In this document: positions 11,501 to 18,462 of the stretch, piece by piece | How the letters are laid out: each line of letters opens with the position of its first letter | How positions within the stretch are numbered: position 1 is the stretch's first letter | From: Hyunsoonleella jejuensis | GTDB lineage: Bacteria > Bacteroidota > Bacteroidia > Flavobacteriales > Flavobacteriaceae | Direction: 5' to 3' | Assembly: GCF_900111025.1 (NCBI RefSeq) | Contig: NZ_FOFN01000003.1 | Location: 248,001 to 312,000, forward strand | Length of the DNA: 64,000 bases | Notes under the pieces: model-generated | Databases searched by the model: none | What the model saw: only the letters and a program-made list of their open reading frames with translations | What the model was told of the DNA's origin: nothing | Program-made: the position numbers and the translations under genes

Positions 11501-12081
11501 AATCAGTGCCAGATCTTATTGAATTGACAGGAAATTGGAACGTGAGTTTTCCTTTAAAAGATAGAGCCGTTTTAGAAAAAACCTTCAATAATTTAACGTC
11601 TTGGTCAGATGTTTCAGAAGAAGATATTCGTTATTTTTCAGGGACAGCCAGCTATAAAAAAGAGTTTCAGATCCCTGCAAAACTCATTAAATCATGTTAT
11701 TCTTTAGAATTAGATTTAAGTAATGTTAAGGTAATTGCTGAAGTCATTCTTAATGGAAAAAATTTAGGAATTTTATGGAAGTCTCCCTTTAGAATTAATA
11801 TTGATGAAGCTGTTGTAAAAGGCACCAATACACTTGAGGTAAAAATAACCAATCTTTGGCCAAATAGACTAATTGGCGATGAACAATTACCTCTAGATTA
11901 TAAACGGAAAGGTCCGCAAATATCACAATGGCCAGAGTGGCTTTTAAACAATACTGAGCGTCCAACCGAGCGTGAAACACTTCCTGCTTTTAAACATTGG
12001 CATAAGGATTCAAAATTGTTACCATCCGGTTTATTGGGGCCGGTGAAAATTGTGGTTTCCAAAGTAAAAACGTTGAAGTAG
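8560..12081 (+). CDS. GH106 alpha-L-rhamnosidase (copy 3 of 3), with two extra beta-repeat modules
   Basis: The 1173-residue product has a type I signal peptide ending near STLQAQ rather than a lipobox, so unlike its two neighbours it should be soluble in the periplasm or outside. GH106 features are the NPPASAKPQTIWFW opening, HIDSYEVGTTNW (D310, E313), RLNTWWNQGKPFLDYI and the C-terminal jelly roll with LNGKNLG and LWPNRLIGD. Between the barrel and the jelly roll, about residues 770-970, there are two successive beta-rich repeats of the type 'AEYG...DVTEVV...' and 'AVFGKF...DVTEKV...', which copies 1 and 2 lack. Its last 54 bases resemble a detached piece of sequence at 14656-14709 (see that entry). 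It is separated from copy 2 by 14 bp and from the GH59 gene by about 220 bp. Confidence 0.88.
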   Translation: MNRSQMLNNKIISLSGKTIFVVLMLSLFVSTLQAQNSSLEQNFHNPPASAKPQTIWFWINGNVTKKGITADLEAMKNVGIQGAILFNVSLANPEGVAPYLSPEWLELFNYAGLEAQRLELDLGFHNGAGWSSSGGPSITPEYAMQELVYKETIHQGATKFNDKLEQPETKLGFYKDIAILAFPKPKSNVRIDELEIKTLSHKVRSHLNPDDKPISDLAVVKKRDIIDLTSKLNNDGFLEWDAPAGDWVILRIGHTPTGEMNRFPSDGGRGLECDKMNKQAVDVFWDGSIKPILKKLDTLIGTTVKRCHIDSYEVGTTNWTSNFAEAFKTLRSYDCRSYLPTLAGYYVESGEETERFLWDFRRTIGDLIAENYYGRFAELSHKNNMLLSIEPYWGPFDNMQIGETADMVMSEFWSGSLAFFDSPKFVASIAKLNGNPIAEAESFTGMGGWDQHPGLLKAMGDLAWAQGINRFVFHSYVHQPWDVGPGLTLQVFGTDFNRLNTWWNQGKPFLDYISRGQFLLQQGTSVADVLVFTGEASPNDALLMPEIKALGYDYDVIGSNKINSLTVKDGLVCTSVGEKYQALVLPSNEWMTPETLAKIQELAENGALVIGSKPNKSPSLKKYSEFDESVEQMADRLWDKGLIKMHSIVDVLKNGTLPPDFSIEGGRHESVDFIHRKTEDTDIYFVVNSKKERRELACRFRVAGKQPELWNAETGEITKATIWQENDDGTTTVSISFDPEGSVFVVFRNPIISNQHIVNAEMKMKKPFITPLSNLKIIKAEYGTFLPDGLVDVTEVVANRIQNNGLNIHATRELSKGDPAPGYKKELRIQYKIGAAVFEKNAMEKEWLEIDAPGSGKLEILNAVFGKFARGVDGIPPNKPVFDVTEKVKSMVASGVYEIPVNDSFLEGKEIKTKKALRTVYVTNNEEKIVTVSNGGILKLTQTTSEPKLVFEDDKVNLVTPFAGEMIYESSNGKTKTLKVKSVPDLIELTGNWNVSFPLKDRAVLEKTFNNLTSWSDVSEEDIRYFSGTASYKKEFQIPAKLIKSCYSLELDLSNVKVIAEVILNGKNLGILWKSPFRINIDEAVVKGTNTLEVKITNLWPNRLIGDEQLPLDYKRKGPQISQWPEWLLNNTERPTERETLPAFKHWHKDSKLLPSGLLGPVKIVVSKVKTLK

Positions 12082-12168
12082 TAAAGCATAAACAACAGGT
12101 TGAAATTTTAAAATAAGTAGAACAAACTGGTAATAGAATGGCAATAAAGAGTAAAAGATAAAGGCGCT

Positions 12169-12300
12169 ATGAAATCAAAGAACACTAAAAAAGAGAAAGT
12201 AGGTCTTTTAGGAATCTGGTTAGATACCTATTGGGCTCAATTCGCTTATGGGTTTAATAAAAGTTGTCAAATGATTTTTAATTGTAAACGTTTAAGGAAA
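12169..12300 (+). pseudogene. possible remnant of a sugar-isomerase 5' end, in frame with the GH59 gene
   Basis: An ATG at 12169 opens 44 codons that run in frame into the GH59 gene. Residues 9-25 read EKVGLLGIWLDTYWAQF, which resembles from memory the N-terminus of the L-fucose/L-arabinose isomerase-like family (KxGLLGIGLDTYWPQF). The similarity stops abruptly and unrelated sequence follows up to the GH59 signal peptide at 12301. A 44-residue hydrophilic leader in front of a signal peptide would not make biological sense, so I read this as a recombination scar that left the original gene's start next to GH59. It may still supply the ribosome-loading region. The family match is recall only. 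Confidence 0.4.
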
Positions 12301-14631
12301 ATGGAACCGTTATTAAGACTAGGTTCAATTGTATTATTAATAATTGGCGGTCACTTTGTGTATGGTCAATCACTTCAAGTGCATAATTTAAAATGCGAAG
12401 GGCAAATAAATCCTTCAAATATTTTAATTAACAATCCACAATTTAGTTGGACTTATATAGGGAACGAGCAGAGTCCACAACAAGGGGGTTACCGTATAAT
12501 GATGGCTACCTCTATTGAAAGATTAAAATATCCAGACCTTTGGGATTCAGGGCCTACAAGTTCTTCCCAATCCAAAAAGATTGAGTATTTAGGGGAACCT
12601 CTTCAGCCAAAACAAAAGGTTTATTGGAAAGTTACTGTTTGGGGGAATAATAGAGGGGTGGCCCATAGCGAACCTTCTTGGTTTGAAATGGGAGAACTTA
12701 CCAACCCAATAGAACCTTTTCAGCCTCATGTATTCAAGAGGTCCGATGATGGCGTCACAAGGATTGAAATTGATGGTAAAGATACTGGTAGGATATTTGA
12801 GGGAATAGGTGCGGTTAGTGCAGGTGCTTCAACCGATTTATTATATGATTATGAAAATCCATTTCAAAGCCAAATTCTGGATTATTTGTTCAAACCCAAG
12901 TTCGGAGCAGGTTTTCAACATCTTAAAGTAGAAATGGGAGGCGGTGAAAATTCAACATGTGGCTCAGAACCTTCACATGCCATTACCAAGAGTGAGTTAA
13001 AAAATCCAGTATCTCGAGGCTATGAGTTTTGGTTTATGAAAGAAGCCAGAAAAAGAAATCCAAATATCATTTTAGAATATTTGCCTTGGAGTTTTCCAGG
13101 GTGGCTTAAACCAAATATTTACACCCAAGAGTCTGCCGATTATTTTGTTGCTTTCCTAGATGTGGCAAAAAAACAATGGGGTTTGGATATTGATTGGGTG
13201 GCCGCCGCAGAAAATGAAAACGGTACCAATCGTGATTGGCTAGTAAATAATATGAGACCTACCCTTGATGCCAAAGGGTATAAAAATGTTAAGATTCAGG
13301 GGCCTGATGATAATAGTGGCGATTGGCAAATATTTGAAGAACTGGAAAAAGATCTCGGGTTTGAGGAGGTAATCGAGGCAGTTGGTTACCATTATGTAAC
13401 CGGACGTGAGTTTAATGAAAACATGGTAGACGGTCGGGGACGCCCAACTACTAAAAAAGCAAAAGCATCAGGTACCCCACTTTGGGCGAGTGAAGACTGG
13501 AGCTGGACAGGAAAAGATTGGGGTGGTGCAGGCGCATTAAATTTGGCTCGTTTGTACAACAAATTTTATATACGTGATAAAATTACTAAAACCTTAATCT
13601 GGGCCCCTATTGGCTCCATTTACGAATCAGTTACCTGGGATAAAGCAGGCGCCATGAAAGCGAATAGCCCATGGAGTGGTTACTACGAAGTGTGGCCAAC
13701 CATTTGGGCTACGGCGCATACTACTCAATTTGCCAACCCCCATAACTGGCAGTATTTAGATGGTGGATGCGGACTTTTTGATGCTACTACTTACAAAGGT
13801 AGCTGTGTTACGCTAAAAGAAAAAAATAGTTCAAATTGGAGTATGATTATCTGTACTGAGGAACCTGAGAAAATGGAGGTAAATATTCGCAAAGGTCTTG
13901 CCAATAAAATAGTGCATGTCTGGAAGTCCGATGAAAATAATCAGTTTGTGCAGCAGGAAAGTATTCATCCAAAAAAAAGAATGTTTACCATTGAACTTGA
14001 TCCTAAATGTATTTACTCATTAACAACTACTACCGGTCAGCAAAAAGGGCAATATGAAATACCTGAGGAAACTACTTTTCCATTTCCATATAAAGAAGAC
14101 TATGAGGATAGAGAAGTAGGGGATTTACCAAAATATCATTCGGACCAAACAGGTAGTTTCGAAATTTCCAAAAGAGAGGACGGAACAAACTGTTTAAAGC
14201 AAATAAACCCCGAACAAGGTTACGACTGGATGCGCGTTTACCGACGTTCAAACATTAAGCCTAATACTTTGATTGGAGATATAAACTGGAAGGATTTTAC
14301 CTGTAGTGTTGATGCTTTTATCGAAGGAGGCAATGTTGAGCTAGGAGGTAGGGTTAAGGGAAGTTATTTGAAAGGCTATCGTTTTATTCTTGAAAAAAGT
14401 GGGCGTTGGAAAATTGTTTTTGATAAAAAAACGCTTGCAGAAGGGCGCATCGATGATTTTGATGGAGAGATTTGGCACAACATAAAACTTCAGTTTATAG
14501 GTAAAGATATTCGGGCCTACTTGGATGGAGAATTCATTACAAAGTTGAGCGATGAAAGTCGGTCAGGATATGTTTTATTAGGAAGCTCATACAATACTAA
14601 TAGGTTTGATAATTTGGTGATATCAGATTGA
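12301..14631 (+). CDS. GH59-type beta-galactosidase with an N-terminal GH78-type sandwich domain
   Basis: The ATG at 12301 is chosen because it begins a clean signal peptide (MEPLLRLGSIVLLIIGG, cleavage near VYGQ); the frame stays open upstream to 12169. Residues 25-132 match the N-terminal sandwich of the GH78 genes in this window (NPQFSW, LWDSGP, KQKVYWKVTVW). Residues 160-640 align closely with galactocerebrosidase: GIGAVSAGAS, QILDYLFKPKFGA, LPWSFPGWL, and AHTTQF. The probable acid/base is E306 in AENENG and the nucleophile E398 in LWASEDWS. The C-terminal 150 residues form a concanavalin-like sandwich, as in GALC. GH59 enzymes cleave terminal beta-galactosides, so the polymer or a side chain may contain galactose. 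The domain combination is unusual, and the gene sits between a possible isomerase remnant and a GH106 tail. Confidence 0.85.
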   Translation: MEPLLRLGSIVLLIIGGHFVYGQSLQVHNLKCEGQINPSNILINNPQFSWTYIGNEQSPQQGGYRIMMATSIERLKYPDLWDSGPTSSSQSKKIEYLGEPLQPKQKVYWKVTVWGNNRGVAHSEPSWFEMGELTNPIEPFQPHVFKRSDDGVTRIEIDGKDTGRIFEGIGAVSAGASTDLLYDYENPFQSQILDYLFKPKFGAGFQHLKVEMGGGENSTCGSEPSHAITKSELKNPVSRGYEFWFMKEARKRNPNIILEYLPWSFPGWLKPNIYTQESADYFVAFLDVAKKQWGLDIDWVAAAENENGTNRDWLVNNMRPTLDAKGYKNVKIQGPDDNSGDWQIFEELEKDLGFEEVIEAVGYHYVTGREFNENMVDGRGRPTTKKAKASGTPLWASEDWSWTGKDWGGAGALNLARLYNKFYIRDKITKTLIWAPIGSIYESVTWDKAGAMKANSPWSGYYEVWPTIWATAHTTQFANPHNWQYLDGGCGLFDATTYKGSCVTLKEKNSSNWSMIICTEEPEKMEVNIRKGLANKIVHVWKSDENNQFVQQESIHPKKRMFTIELDPKCIYSLTTTTGQQKGQYEIPEETTFPFPYKEDYEDREVGDLPKYHSDQTGSFEISKREDGTNCLKQINPEQGYDWMRVYRRSNIKPNTLIGDINWKDFTCSVDAFIEGGNVELGGRVKGSYLKGYRFILEKSGRWKIVFDKKTLAEGRIDDFDGEIWHNIKLQFIGKDIRAYLDGEFITKLSDESRSGYVLLGSSYNTNRFDNLVISD

Positions 14632-14649
14632 AATTTAAAAATCAATCAT

Positions 14650-14709
14650 ACATCGAGTTTATTGGGGTCATTGAAAATTATGGTTTCTAAAGCAATGGTT
14701 TTAAAGTAG
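14650..14709 (+). pseudogene. detached 3' end of a GH106 gene
   Basis: Bases 14656-14709 match the last 54 bases of the third GH106 gene (12028-12081) at about 41 of 54 positions, and both end on the same TAG codon. The remnant translates as SSLLGSLKIMVSKAMVLK and the intact gene ends in GLLGPVKIVVSKVKTLK. There is no GH106 coding sequence upstream of the fragment; the GH59 stop codon is only 18 bases before it. The simplest reading is that a fourth GH106 copy once ended here and was replaced or deleted when the GH59 segment arrived. Confidence 0.65.
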
Positions 14710-14784
14710 TTAATTATTAAAAAATGAAACGGTTAGGGTTTTTTTAACCTTAGAATTTTTAAAAGATAAATTAGTGGCATGATG

Positions 14785-14822
14785 GTACAGGACGTGGTAA
14801 TTAATTTTAAAGTTTAAGTTTG
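14785..14822 (+). promoter_or_regulatory. composite PUL promoter for the sulfatase at 14845
   Basis: GTACAGGACG (14785-14794) is followed after exactly 20 nt by TAAGTTTG (14815-14822), a perfect match to the Bacteroidetes -7 consensus TAnnTTTG. The start codon lies 22 nt further on. The upstream half-site is degenerate (TGG-TA-CAGGACG). Confidence 0.6.
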
Positions 14823-14844
14823 AAATTTAGTTTAAATTACAAGG

Positions 14845-16230
14845 ATGAATAAAGTAGTATTTAGGTTTGCTCTGTTGCTCTTAAGCGTTATAGTTCAAAG
14901 TGCATGCAGTCAGCAACCTCCCAATATAATCATTATAAATGTAGATGATTTGGGTTGGAAAGATGTAGGTTTTATGGGTACTGAATATTATGAAACTCCC
15001 AATATCGATCATCTTTCTAGTTTAGGAATGGTATTTACAAATGGGTATGCATCCGCATCTAATTGTGCTCCTAGTAGGGCTTGTTTAATGACAGGGCAGT
15101 GGACACCCCGGCATGGGGTTTATACAGTAAGTCCTTCAACAAGAGGGAAGTCAGAAGACAGAAAGCTTATTCCCATAAAAAATACACATACGCTGTCGCC
15201 AGCACATGATGTTCTACCTGAAGTTTTACAAAGTAATGGGTATGTAACTTGTCATGCAGGGAAATGGCATTTAAGTGATAATCCTTTAGAATATGGTTTT
15301 GATGTGAATATTGGAGGTGGACACAATGGGTTACCTAGAAGCTATTATCCACCGTATAAAAATGTGAAGATTGAAAAAGGTAATAGTCAATATTTGACGG
15401 ATTTGGTTATGGAAAATGCTTTAAGGTTTGTAGATACCGTTCAAAAGCCTTTTTATCTTAATTATTCTCCCTATGCTGTGCATGTGCCGATAATGGCAGT
15501 AGATAGTATAGTGCCTAAATATGAAAAAAAATTACCTTGGCGAGGTCAAGGTAATCCTGAGTATGCCTCAATGGTAGATAATTTGGATAGAAATATTGGT
15601 TTGCTAATCAATAAATTAAAAGAAAGAAATCTTTTTAATAATACACTTATTGTTTTTACTTCAGATAATGGTGGTTTATATGGCATAACTAAACAAAAAC
15701 CATTAAGGGCAGGAAAAGGAAGCTATTATGAAGGTGGCATTAGAGAGCCTTTTTTCTTCGTGCTAAATGGTAAGATTCAACCAAATATGAAGAGTGAAAT
15801 TCCGATTACGAATTTAGATATTTTTCCAACGGTTTTACAATATGCGGGAGTTGATGCGAGTACACTTCAGTTAGATGGAAATAGTTTAGCACCCGTTTTA
15901 GAAGAAGAAGTACAGGTGTTTGAACGTGCTTTATTTTGGCATTTCCCTATTTATTTACAAGCCTATAATATAAATGATAACGAAACTCGCGATCCTTTGT
16001 TTAGAACGCGTCCAGGGTCTGTGGTAAGAAAAGGAGATTGGAAACTCCACTATTATTTTGAAGACGACGGGTTAGAGTTATATAATTTATCCGAAGATAT
16101 TGGAGAAAGAAACAATCTTGTAGAAACAAACCCTGAAAAAGCAGAGGAGCTATTAATGCTTTTAAAAAAATGGTGGAAAGATACCAATGCACCAATTCCT
16201 AATAAAATAAACCCTGAATTTAGAGATTAA
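14845..16230 (+). CDS. formylglycine-dependent sulfatase (S1 family), lipoprotein
   Basis: The 461-residue protein has the lipobox QSAC (Cys21). The alkaline-phosphatase-fold sulfatase core is complete: metal ligands in NVDDLGW (D34, D35), the FGly motif C74-A-P-S-R78, the GKWHL segment, the SDNGG metal-binding loop and a C-terminal LYNLSEDIGERNNL stretch. Cys74 has to be converted to formylglycine by a maturase, which is not encoded in this window. Arylsulfatase-type S1 enzymes hydrolyse sulfate esters on sugars; here the likely target is sulfated rhamnose or a uronate/xylose neighbour, but the position specificity cannot be read from sequence. It is the first gene after the GH59 mosaic and has its own composite promoter. 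Confidence 0.9.
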   Translation: MNKVVFRFALLLLSVIVQSACSQQPPNIIIINVDDLGWKDVGFMGTEYYETPNIDHLSSLGMVFTNGYASASNCAPSRACLMTGQWTPRHGVYTVSPSTRGKSEDRKLIPIKNTHTLSPAHDVLPEVLQSNGYVTCHAGKWHLSDNPLEYGFDVNIGGGHNGLPRSYYPPYKNVKIEKGNSQYLTDLVMENALRFVDTVQKPFYLNYSPYAVHVPIMAVDSIVPKYEKKLPWRGQGNPEYASMVDNLDRNIGLLINKLKERNLFNNTLIVFTSDNGGLYGITKQKPLRAGKGSYYEGGIREPFFFVLNGKIQPNMKSEIPITNLDIFPTVLQYAGVDASTLQLDGNSLAPVLEEEVQVFERALFWHFPIYLQAYNINDNETRDPLFRTRPGSVVRKGDWKLHYYFEDDGLELYNLSEDIGERNNLVETNPEKAEELLMLLKKWWKDTNAPIPNKINPEFRD

Positions 16231-16339
16231 ATAAAAAAATAAACGCAACACTTTTAAGTTGTTATAGTGTAAATTATATTTATTGGATTCATTATATCTA
16301 AAGGAGGTTATGTTATCTATAAAATTGAAAATAAAAAAA

Positions 16340-17161
16340 ATGAAAAAAATAATTGCTTTATTAGTTGTCCTTTTTATTGCCTCATGTGAAAGAAACGAGA
16401 CATCACTTGATGTCCCTGACGCTAACGATGATGCTGCTGTTTTATATTATACAGGAATACTCAATGAGTATGTATTAGCTAATACAATTTTTCAAGATGT
16501 GGTGAACAACACTGGGGATGCCCTTTTAAAGGCTGAAACTGAAATAAAAGGTGAGCAGAACGGATCTGATTCTGGCCCTGAAATAACTATACAACCTTTT
16601 GATTTGGAAACCTTTCCTAAAACAATAACAGTTAATTTTGGTTCAGGAACATTATGTGAAGATGGTATTACGCGCAAAGGTGTTATTACTCTAGTATCAA
16701 CAGGATGGTATGGGCAACAGGATAGCTTCTACACCACCACATTCGATAATTACTATCATGGTTTATTTAAGGTTGAAGGAACCCAAGTGGTTGAAAATTG
16801 GGGTAAAAATGAAGACGGCAATTTAATATTTGGGGTGACGGTTGAAGGGGGCACTGTAACATCTAGCGATGGTGTAAATATAACTTTTGATGAAGGTTCT
16901 AATAGAACGTGGATTTCAGGTTCTGAAAGCCCGTCGAATATATGGGATGATGAGTATCTGTTAGATGCCATTCAATGGGGAGCTTCCTCTGATGGCACCC
17001 CTTATCTTGTAGCTTTTGAGCCGCTATTACATTATGTGTTGCAACCAAGGACTGTTAAATCTGGAGTTGTGGATTTGGAAATAGGTGGAATTACTGGATT
17101 TAAAATTAATTACACCAACCAAACAATTACGGTATTAGGTGAAACCACCTCATGGAATTAA
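16340..17161 (+). CDS. lipoprotein of unknown function
   Basis: The start at 16340 gives MKKIIALLVVLFIASC, a standard lipoprotein signal. The same frame is open upstream to 16283 and contains an ATG at 16310, only 2 nt after a perfect Shine-Dalgarno-like AAGGAGG at 16301-16307, which is rare in this phylum and too close for normal use. The mature 258 residues are acidic and beta-rich, with many short strand-like segments (for example GKNEDGNLIFGVTVEGG) and no catalytic motif that I recognise. I know similar conserved flavobacterial lipoproteins only as hypothetical proteins. It lies between a sulfatase and rhaT with no promoter motif of its own, so it may be read with the sulfatase. A binding or structural role is possible but unproven. 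Confidence 0.65.
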   Translation: MKKIIALLVVLFIASCERNETSLDVPDANDDAAVLYYTGILNEYVLANTIFQDVVNNTGDALLKAETEIKGEQNGSDSGPEITIQPFDLETFPKTITVNFGSGTLCEDGITRKGVITLVSTGWYGQQDSFYTTTFDNYYHGLFKVEGTQVVENWGKNEDGNLIFGVTVEGGTVTSSDGVNITFDEGSNRTWISGSESPSNIWDDEYLLDAIQWGASSDGTPYLVAFEPLLHYVLQPRTVKSGVVDLEIGGITGFKINYTNQTITVLGETTSWN

Positions 17162-17307
17162 TGCTAAGGTTTTTTAAACTATACATACATTACGCGATGT
17201 GTTTTAAGAACAGCATCAAAATAAACAGTATTAAAACATAGAACTGCATTACAATCTAAATATTGAATTTCTATACATGTATTAGGTAACCAAATAAAAA
17301 TAAAACT

Positions 17308-17841
17308 ATGCAAGCATTATTAGGAGTAATATTTCATTCGTTAGGGGGAATAGCCTCGGGTAGTTTTTATATGCCGTTTAACAAAGTTAAAGGTTGGGCA
17401 TGGGAAAGTTATTGGATAGTTGGTGGTTTAATGTCTTGGTTAATAGTACCTCCTATAGCTGCCTATTTGACCGTTCCGGGATTTTTGGACATTATTGCTG
17501 CTGGTTCTAGCACTATTGTAGGTTTTACCTTTTTAATGGGTTTACTTTGGGGTGTAGGTGGTTTAACTTATGGACTAGGAGTGCGCTATTTAGGAATGTC
17601 TTTGGGTAATTCAGTTGTGCTTGGTTTTTGTGCTGCATTTGGTGCTATTGTGCCTTCAATATATTATAATTTTAATCCAATGGAAGGCAAAGTGTCTTTG
17701 ACAGATATGTTAAGCTCTTCTGGAGGTCAATTGGTTTTATTAGGTGTTTTGGTATGTCTTTTGGGTATTGGGCTCTCTGGTAGAGCAGGTATGTTGAAAG
17801 AAAAAAACTTTCTGACGAAGAAAAAAAGGCAAGTGTTTTAG
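17308..17841 (+). CDS. rhaT: L-rhamnose:proton symporter RhaT, N-terminal half (frameshifted)
   Basis: The 177-residue product matches the first half of RhaT: FHSLGGIASGSFYMPF, KVKGWAWESYW, LWGVGGLTYGLGVRYLGMS and LVLLGVLVCLLGIG. It has about six hydrophobic membrane segments. Translation runs into a stop at 17839 shortly after the seven-A run at 17801-17807. The missing half is present in the -1 frame just downstream, and the joined product would be about 350 residues, the usual RhaT length. RhaT imports L-rhamnose across the inner membrane, which fits the six rhamnosidases in the locus. No copy of the PUL promoter motif was found in the 146 bp upstream. Whether the gene works depends on the frameshift discussed at 17802. 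Confidence 0.85.
   Translation: MQALLGVIFHSLGGIASGSFYMPFNKVKGWAWESYWIVGGLMSWLIVPPIAAYLTVPGFLDIIAAGSSTIVGFTFLMGLLWGVGGLTYGLGVRYLGMSLGNSVVLGFCAAFGAIVPSIYYNFNPMEGKVSLTDMLSSSGGQLVLLGVLVCLLGIGLSGRAGMLKEKNFLTKKKRQVF
17802..17808 (+). other. A-AAA-AAC heptamer at the rhaT frameshift
   Basis: In the zero frame the codons are GAA-AAA-AAC, so bases 17802-17808 form A-AAA-AAC, which has the X-XXY-YYZ form of a -1 ribosomal slippery site. A -1 slip here continues as LSDEEKKASVLEFNIVKGL and joins both halves of RhaT. A one-base loss in the A run (eight to seven) or polymerase slippage would explain the same picture. The sequence alone cannot decide between them. Confidence 0.5.
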
Positions 17842-18359
17842 AATTTAATATTGTAAAAGGTTTAATCGTTGCCGTGCTTTCAGGAATTTTAAGTTCTTTT
17901 TTTAGTTTTGGTATTGAATCAGGAAAGCCTTTAGCAGATGCTGCAGTGGTGGCAGGTTATGATCATTTATTTGCTAATAATGTAACCTTTGTGGTTATTC
18001 TATGGGGAGGTTTGGTAACCAATTTGGTTTGGACAACCATACTAAGTATTAAAAATAAAGCGTATAAAGATTTTACAAATAAAAGTACACCAATCCTTAA
18101 CAACATACTATTTTCATCATTGGCAGGAACCATTTGGTTTCTTCAGTTCTTCTTTTATGGTATGGGCGAAAGTAAATTAGGTAGTGGTGCAAGTTCATGG
18201 ATTTTACACATGTCCACCATTATTTTAACGGCCAATTTTTGGGGCATTTATCGTAAAGAATGGTATGGGGTGGCTAGTAAAACTAAATGGACAATTACGG
18301 CTGGTATCACCATAATTATGTTATCTGTAGTTCTTGTTGGTATCGGAAATTCATTGTAA
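17808..18359 (+). CDS. rhaT: L-rhamnose:proton symporter RhaT, C-terminal half (-1 frame)
   Basis: Read from 17808 in the -1 frame, this part begins LSDEEKKASVLEFNIVKGL and continues with typical RhaT features: GILSSFFSFGIESGKP, the loop around the YKDFTNK segment, SLAGTIWFLQFFFYGMG, SSWILHMSTIIL and a last membrane segment ending GIGNSL. Taken alone it could only start at the GTG at 17874 (161 residues), inside what should be a membrane segment, which is unlikely as a real start. It carries about four or five membrane helices and has no sign of decay other than the frame break: codon use and conserved residues look intact. This favours either a sequencing slip, a very recent mutation or programmed recoding. 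Confidence 0.8.
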   Translation, partial: LSDEEKKASVLEFNIVKGLIVAVLSGILSSFFSFGIESGKPLADAAVVAGYDHLFANNVTFVVILWGGLVTNLVWTTILSIKNKAYKDFTNKSTPILNNILFSSLAGTIWFLQFFFYGMGESKLGSGASSWILHMSTIILTANFWGIYRKEWYGVASKTKWTITAGITIIMLSVVLVGIGNSL

Positions 18360-18386
18360 CTTTTAGCCTCCGTATTTTTACCCCTG

Positions 18387-18426
18387 TACAGCAGGACATT
18401 TAAGTTTTCTCTTTTTTATAATTTTC
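18387..18426 (+). promoter_or_regulatory. composite PUL promoter for the sulfatase at 18463
   Basis: TACAGCAGGACA (18387-18398) is followed after exactly 20 nt by TAATTTTC (18419-18426), and the start codon lies 36 nt downstream. The two CAG half-sites are directly joined here instead of being separated by two bases. Confidence 0.65.
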
Positions 18427-18462
18427 AATAATTAAGAAAATCCAAAATTTGATATTTCAAAA

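Noticed and set aside
14710-14784. GGTTAGGG-T7-AACC as a terminator after the GH59 region
   Set aside because: Only four to five base pairs can form and the T-run is in the loop, not after the stem.
16301-16312. Perfect Shine-Dalgarno-like AAGGAGG with ATG at 16310 as the start of the unknown lipoprotein
   Set aside because: The spacing is only 2 nt, too short for normal initiation, and the ATG at 16340 gives a standard lipoprotein signal; kept as an alternative only.
17161-17307. Search for the PUL motif upstream of rhaT
   Set aside because: ACAGCATC and AAACAGTAT fragments occur, but none has the CAGGA(T/C)A core with a -7 box at 20 nt, so no site was called.
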